DNA of 64,000 nucleotides from Emticicia oligotrophica DSM 17448 (GCF_000263195.1 NC_018748.1:4588001-4652000); one strand, 5' to 3'. Shown: positions 1 to 10,319, counted from the first letter of the stretch. Notes: a model not told the origin generated them from the sequence alone. Numbers and translations: made by a program.

Positions 1-116
1 AAAACAATTTACCAAACTTAGATATAGAAAATGGTATTACTGAAAAAATGAAGATAGATTATTTGAATTTAAAGCAAAATGAAGTGAGTGACGACGTTTA
101 TAAGAAAAAGGATTGA
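1..116 (+). CDS. C-terminal end of a truncated, unidentified protein
   Basis: An open frame enters from the left edge and ends at a TGA at 114-116. The last 37 residues are hydrophilic and end in KKKD. No family can be recognised from this fragment. The frame is open from the window edge, the following palindrome would terminate it, and the next gene converges on it, so a real gene end is likely. A sugar-modifying or glycosyltransferase gene would fit the neighbouring FdtA-like gene, but that is only a guess. Confidence 0.5.
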   Translation, partial: NNLPNLDIENGITEKMKIDYLNLKQNEVSDDVYKKKD

Positions 117-132
117 ATATTCAATCCTTTTT
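105..132. terminator. Bidirectional palindromic terminator overlapping two stop codons
   Basis: A perfect 28-base palindrome with 14-base arms centred between 118 and 119. It has an A-run on the left and a T-run on the right, so it reads as an intrinsic terminator on both strands. It contains the TGA of the plus-strand gene (114-116) and of the minus-strand cupin gene (121-123), so both proteins end in KKD from the same DNA. Confidence 0.8.
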
Positions 133-537
133 TGTGTTATTTATAAAATTTTGAATTTCAATATCTTGTGCTTCTGAATAACTTGGATAAATATAATCAG
201 TTGGGTCATAATTCTCATTAGAAACTACCAAAACAATAGCGTTATCTGTAAAGTTTTCGAGTGTATGCCAATCTTGAGGTTCAAGTACTAGAACTTTGTT
301 AGGCTCATCAAGGGCGAATACCATTTTTTTATCTGGTGTTTCCACGTATATTTCGCACGACCCTTGTAAGCACATTAATGCTTGCCATGCTTTTATGTGT
401 CTATGCCCACCTCGGGTTTCCCCATCAGCATTGGTAATATAAAAAATCCTTTTTAGTGAACCAGGTAATATATTCTCAAAAACTGTTAAATCGCCCCTTT
501 CGCCCGAATGAACGGGTAAAGTATGTATTTTTGGCAT
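121..537 (-). CDS. FdtA/WxcM-like sugar 3,4-ketoisomerase, cupin family
   Basis: A 138-residue single-domain cupin of the FdtA/QdtA/WxcM C-terminal family, whose members isomerise dTDP-4-keto-6-deoxyglucose to the 3-keto sugar for amino-sugar synthesis in cell-surface glycans. Visible hallmarks are KRIFYI, the RGGHRH metal/catalytic segment around residues 42-47, GSCEIYV, and EPQDWHTL near residues 87-94. The length is normal for the family. A paralogue lies at 33245-33619. Substrate is not known here: no nucleotide-sugar synthesis gene is visible, although the cluster may continue off the left edge. It converges on the truncated gene at 1-116. Confidence 0.85.
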   Translation of the reverse strand: MPKIHTLPVHSGERGDLTVFENILPGSLKRIFYITNADGETRGGHRHIKAWQALMCLQGSCEIYVETPDKKMVFALDEPNKVLVLEPQDWHTLENFTDNAIVLVVSNENYDPTDYIYPSYSEAQDIEIQNFINNTKKD

Positions 538-670
538 TGTTTTTAGTGTATTAATTTTAAAGAGTTTGTTGAATTTTCATAAAGTCCTAGTAAAATTAAT
601 AAATAATCGGATTTTTTGTATGTAAATACACTAAATTTTATTGCTGAGCAGTAACATTACGATTAATTAT

Positions 671-1447
671 TCAAAATCCAATCGAATTGCCCCCGTCTAC
701 AGGTAAAGAGGCACCTGTAATATAAGCTGAAGATTCTGATGATAAAAATACAGCAGCCCATCCAATATCTGATGGTTTTCCAAAATGCCCCATTGGTGTT
801 CTTCTTAGTGCACGATTCATTCTATCGGGGTCGCTATTCATAGCTGTTTTCATCATATTCGTTTCAATAAACCCTGGAGCAATGGCATTAACACGTATAT
901 TATGGGGTGAAAACTCAGATGCTAATACCTTTACCATACCTTCAACCCCTGATTTTGAAGCGGCATAAGCAACTACTCTATCAATTCCATAGTAAGCCGC
1001 CATGGAAGAAATCATAATAATTGAGCCACTTTTACGGTTCATCATTTTTGAGGCTACTGCTCTGGTTAAGGCAAATACAGAGGTTAAATTGGTTTGAATA
1101 ATTCGATTGAAATCATCATTTGTTACTTCCAATGCTGGTTTTTTCATATTTATTCCAGCATTATTTACCAGTATATCAACAGGGCCTATCGTTGTCTCAA
1201 TTTTTTCAACAAGACCCTCTGTTGCTGTTAAATCAGTTACATCATTTACTACGTAATGAGCATTCGCACCTAATTCATTGACTGCTTCTTTAAGAGGATC
1301 TTCTCTTCTACCAGTAATGACAATTTTTGCACCAGCTTGAATCATACATTTGGCTATATCAAAGCCTATTCCACTACCTCCACCTGTAATGAGTCCAATT
1401 TTGCCCTCTAATGAAAATACTTTTGAAAAACTGCTATCTAATTGCAT
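671..1447 (-). CDS. SDR-family oxidoreductase, probable fructuronate reductase (UxuB-type)
   Basis: A 258-residue classical short-chain dehydrogenase. It shows the nucleotide-binding TGGGSGIG motif (about residues 21-28), NNAG (about 95-98), an ISS serine segment and the YAASK catalytic Tyr/Lys pair (about 161-165). It is last in an operon with mannonate dehydratase and alpha-glucuronidase. In Bacillus and other bacteria an SDR next to uxuA acts as D-mannonate oxidoreductase, so fructuronate reduction to mannonate is the best inference. Gluconate 5-dehydrogenase or a KduD-like activity are alternatives that sequence alone cannot exclude. Cytoplasmic; no signal peptide. Confidence 0.75.
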   Translation of the reverse strand: MQLDSSFSKVFSLEGKIGLITGGGSGIGFDIAKCMIQAGAKIVITGRREDPLKEAVNELGANAHYVVNDVTDLTATEGLVEKIETTIGPVDILVNNAGINMKKPALEVTNDDFNRIIQTNLTSVFALTRAVASKMMNRKSGSIIMISSMAAYYGIDRVVAYAASKSGVEGMVKVLASEFSPHNIRVNAIAPGFIETNMMKTAMNSDPDRMNRALRRTPMGHFGKPSDIGWAAVFLSSESSAYITGASLPVDGGNSIGF

Positions 1448-1465
1448 AATAATAGGATTAATAAC

Positions 1466-3568
1466 TTATCTTAAATGATATATTTCAACTAATTTTTTAA
1501 CTTCTTCTAAGGTTCTATTCGGGAGAATTAAGTTATTTGGTATTGGCATTTTTGAAAATTCCTTAAAATAAAGAACGCATGAATCTCTCCACCAAATAGC
1601 CTCTTTTTCTTGAATTTTTAATCTTGCCATTACGCTTGCATACGTTTCTTTGTCAATGTATGGCTTCATTTCATTCCATTCTTTTTGTAGATTTTTAGTT
1701 TCTTCTACACCCGAATAATATCTGTAACATAGTTCTTCCCAAAGACTATTCCCTGTATTCAATTTTTTGCTCCAAGGAATATGATGAAACCAAAGTAAGT
1801 AATTCAAATCGCATTTATCAGGATTCCCCCAAGTATCAATTATTTCTTTTGAATAAAGTTTAATGGCATTGCTAACTTTGCCAGTTCGGTCAAATCCTAA
1901 TCCTATTGAATCTGCACGATGATAATAAATTGATGTCCAATCTGGTCGGGCTGCCTTTGTTAGCCAAGGTTCTGGTCCATAATGGTGCCCTTCTCCCATC
2001 ATGTGATGCAAACCTAATGGATAGGTATATTTGATATAGGTTGGTAAAGATTTTTGCATAATAGCATTAATCTTTTCTTTGGCATTATTATTATTGGTAA
2101 GTGTCATTCCTATCCACTCTTTGGCAATATCTTCTGAACTTAATTCATGATTCCATGCTAAGCGTCCGAATGCATACCAATTTGCTTGGTTGAATGGGTG
2201 GCCACACCAATTTGCATCTGAACCTGTGTTTGCTACTCCAGCCATCAAAGACATTTGAGAATTGTATAAGCTACCATCAATAACTTTTGACACCGTTGAG
2301 CCTTTGCCATTTGCGTATGTATCGGTATCTAAACATTCCCGAAACATCGGTGCTAAATAAGTAAGATGTGTTGATTGGCCTAAATATTCTTGAGTAATTT
2401 GAAACTCTATTCCAAGTTTAGTCTTTGGGAAGCTTCCAAACATAGGATGAAATGGTTCACGAGGCATAAAATCTATTGGGCCATTTTTTACTTGTACAAT
2501 AACTTTTGGGTCAAATTTTCCATCCAAAGGCTTAAATTGTTCATATCCTTCCTTAAAACGGTCTCCATTTGGGTCAGCATTATATACAAAAGCACGCCAA
2601 ATAACAATGCCATTGTAGGGTTTCATGGCTTCGGCGAGCATATTTGCTCCATCTGCATGAGTTCTTCCGTAATCTTGAGGGCCGGGTTCTCCTTCTGAAT
2701 TTGCTTTTACTAAATACCCACCAAAATCTGGAATATATTGATGAATTTCTTTAGTTTTTTCAATCCACCATTTTCTTACATCAGTATCGAGAGGGTCAGA
2801 TGTTTTGAGACCTCCAAGAGTTCGTGGTGAACGGAAATTGACAGAAATAAATACTTTTATACCGTAAGGACGAAGAACATCTGCTACAGCTTTAATTTTT
2901 TCAAGATATTCAGCAGTCAAAAAGCGAGAACTTGCATTTACATTATTAATTGAAGTTGCATTAATGCCTAAAGAAGCATTCGCACGGGCATAAGTTATGT
3001 AACGAGGGTCTATTCTGAAAGGTAATTCGTTCCATTTCCAAATCGATGAACCAGCATATCCGCGTTCGACGGTTCCATTAGCATTATCCCAATGATTTAA
3101 CATTCTGAGTTTCACTTTGGGGCTACTAACAATATTTTTTGTAATAATTTTTTCTGTCTGAATATTCCTCAATAGTTCAAAAACTCCGTATAATACACCA
3201 GTTTCTGTTTTTGAAGTGATTGTTAGATTATCCTTTTGGACAATAATTGCAAAACTATCTTCAGGAGAATCTTTAGTAAGTTCTTCTTTATTTGTAATTT
3301 CTAATTTTATTCCTCCAGTTGTGTTGTTTTTAGAGTTATTTGTTAAGTTTTTTCCTAAAAGTCCCTTAAATCCGATTTGTAATTCTTCAAGTGCTTTCTC
3401 TATTGTAGGTGTTTTTTTTGAAGGAATTATGATAGAATTATATTTGGCATAAGCTGATTGGACATTTTTATTTTTTATCAAATCATATTTCAACCAAAGT
3501 CGAGAACCATCATCTGCTAAAGAAATGAGAGGTATTAGGATTAAGAAGAATAACTTTAAATATTTCAT
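1466..3568 (-). CDS. aguA: Alpha-glucuronidase, GH67
   Basis: A 700-residue GH67 enzyme that removes 4-O-methylglucuronic acid from the non-reducing end of xylo-oligosaccharides. A Sec signal peptide (about residues 1-18, hydrophobic core then SLA) suggests periplasmic location. Family landmarks are the acid/base Glu in NSEGEPGP near residue 290, the VQVKNGPIDF segment with its catalytic Asp, and GIEFQITQEY with the second carboxylate. Length matches the family. Its start overlaps the stop of the upstream acetylesterase by four bases (ATGA), indicating translational coupling. The next gene downstream follows after 18 bases. Identification is firm; the exact substrate is inferred from the family. 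Confidence 0.93.
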   Translation of the reverse strand: MKYLKLFFLILIPLISLADDGSRLWLKYDLIKNKNVQSAYAKYNSIIIPSKKTPTIEKALEELQIGFKGLLGKNLTNNSKNNTTGGIKLEITNKEELTKDSPEDSFAIIVQKDNLTITSKTETGVLYGVFELLRNIQTEKIITKNIVSSPKVKLRMLNHWDNANGTVERGYAGSSIWKWNELPFRIDPRYITYARANASLGINATSINNVNASSRFLTAEYLEKIKAVADVLRPYGIKVFISVNFRSPRTLGGLKTSDPLDTDVRKWWIEKTKEIHQYIPDFGGYLVKANSEGEPGPQDYGRTHADGANMLAEAMKPYNGIVIWRAFVYNADPNGDRFKEGYEQFKPLDGKFDPKVIVQVKNGPIDFMPREPFHPMFGSFPKTKLGIEFQITQEYLGQSTHLTYLAPMFRECLDTDTYANGKGSTVSKVIDGSLYNSQMSLMAGVANTGSDANWCGHPFNQANWYAFGRLAWNHELSSEDIAKEWIGMTLTNNNNAKEKINAIMQKSLPTYIKYTYPLGLHHMMGEGHHYGPEPWLTKAARPDWTSIYYHRADSIGLGFDRTGKVSNAIKLYSKEIIDTWGNPDKCDLNYLLWFHHIPWSKKLNTGNSLWEELCYRYYSGVEETKNLQKEWNEMKPYIDKETYASVMARLKIQEKEAIWWRDSCVLYFKEFSKMPIPNNLILPNRTLEEVKKLVEIYHLR

Positions 3569-5487
3569 TTTACTTTCAATTCAAATGGTGAAGCTGGTAA
3601 ATTGATTGAATTATAGAGGTTTGCATTCACTGGATTATCTGCCCAAGCATACCTTATCTTATTTGGTTTGGTAATTGAATCATGCCAAACTAAAACTTGA
3701 CTTTTATTAATAATTTTTGCATTTGCCCATGAAAACTGGCCATTATTATCTGCTAATGCAAAGCCACCTAAAGTACTATTTCTAAGTGTTTTTAATCCTT
3801 CTTCCGCGTTTTTGAAGGTAATTAATACTTTTTTTTCAGAAAGTTTTGCACTTATTGCTATCGGACTTGTTGTCTGATTTTTTTGATTATAAGCAAGTTT
3901 AAAAGCTTGTAATGCTAATCTTTGACCAACTGGCTTTTTTTCAAATGGATGAATATCATTCCATTCGCCTAAATCAATATTCACAGAAAGACCAGTATTA
4001 GGTACATTAAGTAAATTTAATTGTTGTTGTCTGAGTGCAGCCCAATCACTTTCGGAAGGTACACTTTGTCCTTCCATATAGTTAGGTAATTGGGAGATTA
4101 GAAATGGTAAATTATCTTGATTCCATTGTTTTCTCCAACTTTTAATTAAGGATTGTATCAAAGAAGCATATTCAGACGCTTTTTTAGTATTTGATTCCCC
4201 TTGATACCAAACTACTCCTTTGATTGCTAAATTTTTCATAGGTGCAATCATGGCATTGAATAATCCAACAGGCTTCCATCTTACAAATGTTTGTTCTACT
4301 AACGCAGGCATTTTTGTTCCTAAGTTAAAACTCCAAGAACCGCCAATTGAAATTGTATCTTTTTCAAAAACAATTTTATAAGGTTTATCTTTTATAAAAC
4401 CACCCACCCCAGAGCCATTAATTACTCGTACTGTTATGATGTTTTTTCCAGCAAAAAGTGTGTTCGGCTGTAAAACATACCTTCTTGGCGGATATTGATA
4501 ACTTGTAGTACCGATAAATTTACCGTTAATAAATACAGAATCTGCATCAACAATTCTTCCTATGTAAAGTATGGCTTTTTGATTAATTAAATTCGCTGGA
4601 ATATTAATTTCTTTCTTAAACCAAAATGCACCATTGATTGGACCATATTTTGTATTTACCCAAGAATCTGGAATGTTGATTTTATCCCAATTTTCGAAAT
4701 TGATATCATTTGATTTCCAATTAAATTTTAATCCTTCATCTCTAGAGTTTAATTCATGATACCAACTTTTACTATTATTTCTATCGTTTTCTTCTATGTT
4801 TTTAATCAATTCATCATTTTTGAACTTGCTAAATTCGGATTCATAATTTGGAAAGTTTTTGATTTCTTCGGAAGAAATCCATGCTTCTGCAGGTGAACCA
4901 CCCACTGCTGAATTAATTATTCCAATTGGAATTTTGTGTTTTTCATAGATTTCCTTCGCAAAGAAATATCCTACTGCTGAAAAAGTATAAATGTTTTTTG
5001 AGTTTGCCACTTGCCAATTTCCACCGCTAAAATCTTCTTTTTCTTCATGAAAATCATATTTATCAGGGACTAAAAACTGTCTAATATCAGGGAAGTCGAC
5101 TTTCTTAATTTCATCGGCGTATTTATCAATTAGCCTATTAAAATCGGTTTCCATGTTGGATTGACCTGAACAAACCCAAATATCTCCAAAAACAATATTT
5201 TTAACGCTTAATTCATTACTTGCTTTGAGAATGATTTCACCTTTAATTCCTGCTTTTTGTGCAGGTAATTTAATAAGCCATTTTCCGTGTGCATCTGTTA
5301 CTGTTTTTAGGTGTAATTGATTAAAATCAAGCGAAATTTTTTCGCCTTTAGATGCCCAGCCCCAAATATTAACCTCTTTATCCCTCTGTAGAACCATATT
5401 GTCACTAATCAACTTTGGTAGTTTGATTTGGGCAAATACTGAGGTGCAAAGAAGGTTGAGAATAATTATTTTGAATGAAAATTTCAT
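3565..5487 (-). CDS. Exported SGNH acetylesterase of the sialate O-acetylesterase family
   Basis: A 640-residue protein with a signal peptide ending near AQIKL. It has the SGNH/SASA fold: the serine motif VCSGQSNME near residue 108, an oxyanion-type block VVWYQGESN, and the catalytic Asp/His pair in NDIHPF. A jelly-roll, beta-galactosidase-like insertion lies at roughly residues 260-370. Many Bacteroidota homologues in glycan loci deacetylate acetylated xylan rather than sialic acid. Next to a GH67 gene, acetyl-glucuronoxylan oligosaccharide deacetylation is the most plausible role. It overlaps by four bases with the genes on both sides. Confidence 0.85.
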   Translation of the reverse strand: MKFSFKIIILNLLCTSVFAQIKLPKLISDNMVLQRDKEVNIWGWASKGEKISLDFNQLHLKTVTDAHGKWLIKLPAQKAGIKGEIILKASNELSVKNIVFGDIWVCSGQSNMETDFNRLIDKYADEIKKVDFPDIRQFLVPDKYDFHEEKEDFSGGNWQVANSKNIYTFSAVGYFFAKEIYEKHKIPIGIINSAVGGSPAEAWISSEEIKNFPNYESEFSKFKNDELIKNIEENDRNNSKSWYHELNSRDEGLKFNWKSNDINFENWDKINIPDSWVNTKYGPINGAFWFKKEINIPANLINQKAILYIGRIVDADSVFINGKFIGTTSYQYPPRRYVLQPNTLFAGKNIITVRVINGSGVGGFIKDKPYKIVFEKDTISIGGSWSFNLGTKMPALVEQTFVRWKPVGLFNAMIAPMKNLAIKGVVWYQGESNTKKASEYASLIQSLIKSWRKQWNQDNLPFLISQLPNYMEGQSVPSESDWAALRQQQLNLLNVPNTGLSVNIDLGEWNDIHPFEKKPVGQRLALQAFKLAYNQKNQTTSPIAISAKLSEKKVLITFKNAEEGLKTLRNSTLGGFALADNNGQFSWANAKIINKSQVLVWHDSITKPNKIRYAWADNPVNANLYNSINLPASPFELKVK

Positions 5488-6707
5488 AGTTTTTTCTCCT
5501 GCAAATTACGTTCAATAGCCATTTGAAGTCCACGTATTTCAGCTAAACCTTTTAATCTACCGATGGCAGAATAACCTGGGTATGTTTTAGGTTTTGAGAT
5601 ACCTTCCTGTAAATCATCAAGCATTTGATGGCCGTGGTCAGGACGCATCGGAATTTGACTGTCAGTTTGTCCTGCTTTTTTTCTACGATTTTGTTCTTCA
5701 ATGACAGCTTTAACAACCTCATACATATCTACATCGCCATTCAAATGGGCTGCTTCATGAAAGTTTTTGGGATTTTCTTCACGTTTGGTAGTTCTTAAAT
5801 GCAAGAAATGGATTCGATTGGCAAACTTTTTTACCATTTTTGCCAAATCATTGTCAGCACGTACACCAAGAGAACCCGTACAAAAAGTAATGCCATTGGC
5901 TCTGATATTGCAGGCATCCATCAGTTGCAACAAATCATTTTCAGTGCTTACTACTCTTGGTAGTCCAAGTAGAGGCTGTGGCGGGTCATCTGGATGAATA
6001 CAAAGATTGATACCCACTTGCTCTGCAAATGGAGCAACTTGTTTAATGAAATAATATAGGTTTTCTCGTAATTCTTTGTCGCCAATATGTGCATAATTAT
6101 CAAGTAAACCTTGAAAAGTATTCAAATCAAAAGCTTCATTAGAACCCGGAAGGCCCAGTAAGGCAGTATCTTTGAGTGTTTTTATTACTTCCGAACTCAT
6201 TGAATCAAATTTCTTTTTAGCTGATTCAACTACCTCTGCCTCATAATCTTTTTCTGCGTTTGGCCTTTGTAAGATAAATAAATCAAAAATAGCAAAGTCT
6301 TCCCAAACAAAACGTAGGGCTTTTGAGCCATCGGGCATTTCATAATTTAAATTCGTTCTCGACCAATCAAGTACAGGCATAAAATTATAGCAAACCGTTT
6401 GAATGCCACATTTGGCTAAATTTGCTAATGATACTTTATAATTTTCTATAAAATACTCTCGTGATGGTAGTCCTTTTTTGATGTCTTCATGAACTGGCAA
6501 ACTTTCAACAACCAACCATTTAAGTGTTGAATATCGATTGTTATCTTTTTCAATAATACTTATTCTTTCTTGAATGGCTTCAACGCTCCAAACGTCACCA
6601 ACTGGAATTTGATGTAACGCAGAAACTACCCCCGTGCAACCTGCTTGACGAATATCCATTAAAGAAACAGGGTCGTTGGGGCCAAACCAACGCATTGTAT
6701 GTATCAT
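5484..6707 (-). CDS. uxuA: Mannonate dehydratase
   Basis: A 407-residue cytoplasmic UxuA that dehydrates D-mannonate to 2-keto-3-deoxygluconate, using a divalent metal in a TIM barrel. Seen in the sequence: the N-terminal [11 protein letters not shown] motif, the metal-ligand segments CIHPDDPP and RPDHGHQM, and [17 protein letters not shown]. Length is typical for the family. The ATG at 6707 is used; a second in-frame ATG four codons later is possible. It is coupled to the downstream acetylesterase by a four-base overlap. Together with the SDR at 671-1447 it covers the middle of glucuronate catabolism. Glucuronate isomerase and KDG kinase are not in the window. Confidence 0.95.
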   Translation of the reverse strand: MIHTMRWFGPNDPVSLMDIRQAGCTGVVSALHQIPVGDVWSVEAIQERISIIEKDNNRYSTLKWLVVESLPVHEDIKKGLPSREYFIENYKVSLANLAKCGIQTVCYNFMPVLDWSRTNLNYEMPDGSKALRFVWEDFAIFDLFILQRPNAEKDYEAEVVESAKKKFDSMSSEVIKTLKDTALLGLPGSNEAFDLNTFQGLLDNYAHIGDKELRENLYYFIKQVAPFAEQVGINLCIHPDDPPQPLLGLPRVVSTENDLLQLMDACNIRANGITFCTGSLGVRADNDLAKMVKKFANRIHFLHLRTTKREENPKNFHEAAHLNGDVDMYEVVKAVIEEQNRRKKAGQTDSQIPMRPDHGHQMLDDLQEGISKPKTYPGYSAIGRLKGLAEIRGLQMAIERNLQEKKL

Positions 6708-6768
6708 TATTTTAGGTAATTAAGAATGAAGAATTAGATGTTTTATCCAATTCCTCATTCTATATTCA

Positions 6769-7932
6769 TTATTTTTTCAAACTGATTCTTTGGGCATTTT
6801 TTTGTGCTTTTAAAGCTAGTTCCATTGCTAAAAAGCAGTGCTCCTGACTCATAGCGGTTTCGGTTCGATTTAAGACATCATCAACCAACTGTGGTCCATA
6901 AGGTAATACTTGAGCTGAACAATCAAAATGTTTGGTTTCCTTATTATCAACTAAAAACAAATGACTCCCCCCTTCACGACCAGCAATATCAATATTTTTT
7001 CTGATTTCAATGTATCCTTCAGTTCCTAAAATGGTTAATCTTCCATCACCCCACGTTTTTAGTCCATCAGGAGTAAACCAATCAACTCTTATGTAGCCCA
7101 TTCCCCCATCACCACGAAGCATTACATCACCAAAATCTTCAAATTTAGGGTATTGTGGATGATGTACGTTTCCTATTTGTGAAGCAACAACATCTGCTTT
7201 TTTAGAATCGGTAAAATATAAAAATTGGTCAAATTGATGGGAGGCAATATCTGTAATAATTCCACCAAAAAGGTCTTTATCGAAGAACCATTCAGGTCGA
7301 GTTTTGGCATTCATTCGGTGCGGACCTAGACCTATGGTTTGAATAACATTCCCAATAGCACCAGCTTTTACTAATTCACCAGCTTTAACTGTTGCTTTAT
7401 TTTCAAATCTTTCACTGTACATGATTGAGAAGATTCGACTGGTTGCTTTTTGTACTTTTTTAACTTCTGCTAATTGTTCAAGACTCGTAATGCCGGGTTT
7501 ATCAGACATAAAGTCTTTACCTGCTTTCATTACTCTTATTCCTAAAGGAGCTCTTTCAGAAGCAATTGCTGAACTTAAAACCAATTGAATAGATTTATCT
7601 TCTAAAATCTCTTTTTCATCTTTAGCCAATTTGGCATCAGGATATCTTTTTGCGAAATCTGCAATTAAATTTGCCTCTTTGGCATAGTATGCAACTAATT
7701 GACCACCACCTTTTTTAACGGCTTCTACTTGTCCGTAAATGTGGTTATGATTCATTCCAATAACAGCAAATTTGATTCTTGGAGAATCATAAGTAGGAAC
7801 TGAAACAGCTTTTATTATTTCAGTTGAATAGCTACCAAAATTATTATTGTTAAGAAAAGGAAAAGCCATTAGACCAGCAGCAGCAGTGCTGTTTTTAATG
7901 AAATTTCTTCTATCGCTAGTATTTTCTTTCAT
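6769..7932 (-). CDS. TAT-exported Gfo/Idh/MocA oxidoreductase
   Basis: A 387-residue Gfo/Idh/MocA-family protein. Its N-terminus has a twin-arginine signal (DRRNFIKNS, residues 7-15) followed by a hydrophobic segment, so it should be exported folded with its NAD(P) cofactor. The Rossmann entry is IKFAVIGMNHNHIYG. The second half is the family C-terminal alpha/beta domain, with DIASHQFDQFLYF carrying the usual active-site histidine region. The substrate is unknown. It starts two bases after the next oxidoreductase ends, which points to a shared operon and possibly joint action on an oxidised sugar. Confidence 0.8.
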   Translation of the reverse strand: MKENTSDRRNFIKNSTAAAGLMAFPFLNNNNFGSYSTEIIKAVSVPTYDSPRIKFAVIGMNHNHIYGQVEAVKKGGGQLVAYYAKEANLIADFAKRYPDAKLAKDEKEILEDKSIQLVLSSAIASERAPLGIRVMKAGKDFMSDKPGITSLEQLAEVKKVQKATSRIFSIMYSERFENKATVKAGELVKAGAIGNVIQTIGLGPHRMNAKTRPEWFFDKDLFGGIITDIASHQFDQFLYFTDSKKADVVASQIGNVHHPQYPKFEDFGDVMLRGDGGMGYIRVDWFTPDGLKTWGDGRLTILGTEGYIEIRKNIDIAGREGGSHLFLVDNKETKHFDCSAQVLPYGPQLVDDVLNRTETAMSQEHCFLAMELALKAQKNAQRISLKK

Positions 7933-7934
7933 TT

Positions 7935-9317
7935 TTATTTCATTTTAATGTAGTTAGTACCATAAGGTTTACGTTGTGGACGAGAAAGCATTTTATTAGC
8001 TTCTTCATCATTTACGAACTTCTCTGTCGTAGGATTCCAAGTTAATTTTCTTGGTAATTTCATTGCAATATGGCTAATTAAACATACTGTACAAGCACGA
8101 TGACCGATTTCTACAGGTGAAATAGGGTCTTTTCTTGATTGAATAGATTCAAGCCAGTTAAGATGATGTTCTGTACTTTTGTACAGATGTATTTCATTTT
8201 CTCCAATTACTGAATCAAGAATTTTTGGGTCACTTGCATCTAGTGCTTTACTACTTTTTGCTCTTGAAACAGGGTCACTTGCCGAAGCTACGTATTCACC
8301 TCTCGAAACAAAAATCCATCCTTCTGTACCTTCATATCTAATTCCATTTGGGAAGCCACCGCTGGTGTACATAGTTATTCCATTCGCATACTCTGCTTTT
8401 ACCATGAAATCTCCATGAACATTCCACAAACCAGATTTAGGAAACTCTGCAACCGATTGTACGGAAATAGGTCCTGTTAATTCAGTATCCATTCCCCATG
8501 CTGCTGAATCAAAGTGATGTTGTCCCCAACCAGTAATCATACCAGCACCGAATTGTTCAACTCTCAACCATCCTGGACGTCCATATCCAACTTGTGGATG
8601 AACACCATTTTCTGTATATGGAACTTCAGGTGTTGAGCCTAACCACATATCGTAATTGAAACCTTTTGGAACAGGCATCGTAGGAAAAGAAGGTCCAGAT
8701 GGGTCGCCTGGTAAACCTACTTTTACTGTATGAAGTTTACCGATTCTGCCATTTCTTACTAATTCGGCAGCTACTCTAAATTGTGCAGACGAGCGTTGTT
8801 GAGTGCCAACTTGTAAAATTCTTCCTGTTTTCTTAATGACATCGCTCAACATTCTGCCTTCAGCAATTGTTAATGAAGTTGGTTTTTGAAGATAGATATC
8901 TTTGCCAGCTAATGCGGCTTCAATGGCTGGTTGTGCATGCCAATGGTCTGGTGTACTGATAATTACTGCGTCAATATCTTTATTTAAGAGCATTTCACGA
9001 TAATCATCGTACATTTTTACATCTACAAAATTATCCTGACCTGTTTTCTTTTTGTAATAATTTTCTACCAATAATTTTCCATCTTGCAAACGGTTTTTAT
9101 CCAAATCACAAACGGCAATCATTCGAGCAAGGTCGTGTTGTAAGGTGCCAACCATATCGTGGTCACGCCCGATTCTACCACAACCAATTTGTCCAATGTT
9201 GATTTTATTACTAGGGGCATTTTTGCCCAAAACTGTTGATGGTACAATCGTTGGAATACCGATTGTTGCTGCTGCAACTCCCTTCAAGGTTGTTCCTATA
9301 AATTTTCTACGTTCCAT
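7935..9317 (-). CDS. TAT-exported Gfo/Idh/MocA oxidoreductase, larger subtype
   Basis: A 460-residue Gfo/Idh/MocA protein with a twin-arginine signal at the extreme N-terminus (ERRKFIGTT) and a hydrophobic h-region. The dinucleotide-binding motif is IGQIGCGRIGRDHD. The EKP-type lysine motif appears as LQKPTS, and GWGQHHFDSAAWG contains the likely catalytic histidine region. This subtype is common in Bacteroidota glycan loci and has no settled substrate; 3-keto sugar chemistry is known for some relatives. It lies in the eight-gene minus-strand run between the PmoA-family gene and the second TAT oxidoreductase. Confidence 0.8.
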   Translation of the reverse strand: MERRKFIGTTLKGVAAATIGIPTIVPSTVLGKNAPSNKINIGQIGCGRIGRDHDMVGTLQHDLARMIAVCDLDKNRLQDGKLLVENYYKKKTGQDNFVDVKMYDDYREMLLNKDIDAVIISTPDHWHAQPAIEAALAGKDIYLQKPTSLTIAEGRMLSDVIKKTGRILQVGTQQRSSAQFRVAAELVRNGRIGKLHTVKVGLPGDPSGPSFPTMPVPKGFNYDMWLGSTPEVPYTENGVHPQVGYGRPGWLRVEQFGAGMITGWGQHHFDSAAWGMDTELTGPISVQSVAEFPKSGLWNVHGDFMVKAEYANGITMYTSGGFPNGIRYEGTEGWIFVSRGEYVASASDPVSRAKSSKALDASDPKILDSVIGENEIHLYKSTEHHLNWLESIQSRKDPISPVEIGHRACTVCLISHIAMKLPRKLTWNPTTEKFVNDEEANKMLSRPQRKPYGTNYIKMK

Positions 9318-9362
9318 ATTTAATATCGAATTAAGGTTGAATTTCTTTGTTTTAATCTTTAT

Positions 9363-10256
9363 TTACTCCGATTTGTACTTTTCAAACTGTTCCGTAATCT
9401 TTGCAGAATTCGTATCGCCTGAATGAACCAGTACACGGTAGCGTAGTTTAATAGTTTGACCTTTCTTTAAAGTAGTTTCTTTATCATTTGCGGGCCAATA
9501 CATTGGGGTTGGAGAGAAAAAGCCATAATCTCTAGTAAACCATGGAGCTGGATACCATTCATTCGAAGGATGTTGAAGAATTGCCATTCCTTCCATTTTT
9601 TCACCACGTTTACCATAGAAATCAATCCATGCTGCTTTTTTTCCAAATGTTTCTTTTTCTCCTTTTTCACCGTTTGAATTAATCATCGTTCCACCGTTTA
9701 TTACTGCTAAATCGGCATCCATTCTACCACTAAACAGAGAGTGATTGGTTTTTTCAATTACCACATCAATCAACATTTCGAGCGTGATGTCAAAATCAAT
9801 TTGGTATAATTCCTTAGTTGGAGCAGTAATAGTAATTTTTCTGAAATCTTTTATCGGAGAAATCGCATTTGGACGACGCCAAATACACTCATTTTCAATG
9901 ACAACCTTTTCATTACCTGATTCGATGATATCAGCTCTTACAGGAATAATTTGTCCACGTTCGAGACCTTCTTGCCAATAATTTCCTCCATTTACTTTAT
10001 CACAGCCAAAAAAGAGCGAACTATGATGTGGATAATTGGCATTTCGCATTGAAGTTACGGTAGAATTTGAAGGACCATTTACGGGAAAGAAAAACGGATA
10101 TTTTTCATCCTGTGAAAGGATATAGCTAGTAAACAAATTATTATTGATTAAAATATCAATTTTTGAATTGAATCTTTGGGCAATAATTTTATTCTGTGCA
10201 ATAGATTTCTGTGCAAAAATTGCCAGTAGAATCAAAAATAATGGTCGAAATTTCAT
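9363..10256 (-). CDS. Exported DUF6807 (PmoA-like) protein
   Basis: A 297-residue protein with a Sec signal peptide ending in SIAQ. It resembles the DUF6807 family, often annotated as methane oxygenase PmoA although it is not a membrane monooxygenase. Visible landmarks are YPFFFPVNGP, NYPHHSSLFFGCD with paired histidines, and the C-terminal WFTRDYGFFSPTP. In Bacteroidota these genes usually accompany Gfo/Idh/MocA dehydrogenases in sugar operons, as here on both sides. The biochemical role is not known. Spacing to the neighbours is 45 and 63 bases. Confidence 0.7.
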   Translation of the reverse strand: MKFRPLFLILLAIFAQKSIAQNKIIAQRFNSKIDILINNNLFTSYILSQDEKYPFFFPVNGPSNSTVTSMRNANYPHHSSLFFGCDKVNGGNYWQEGLERGQIIPVRADIIESGNEKVVIENECIWRRPNAISPIKDFRKITITAPTKELYQIDFDITLEMLIDVVIEKTNHSLFSGRMDADLAVINGGTMINSNGEKGEKETFGKKAAWIDFYGKRGEKMEGMAILQHPSNEWYPAPWFTRDYGFFSPTPMYWPANDKETTLKKGQTIKLRYRVLVHSGDTNSAKITEQFEKYKSE

Positions 10257-10319
10257 TATAATTACCTTTTTATGCAGAGATGCTTTGATATCCTCTCTAC
10301 AAGATTTAATAAATTTATA

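Noticed and set aside
9467-9670. A 67-codon minus-strand frame inside the DUF6807 gene
   Set aside because: It is an alternative frame of a well-supported gene and has no signal of its own.
9363-10256. Methane or ammonia monooxygenase subunit, as the PmoA name might suggest
   Set aside because: The protein is a soluble exported DUF6807 member without the membrane helices of particulate monooxygenases.
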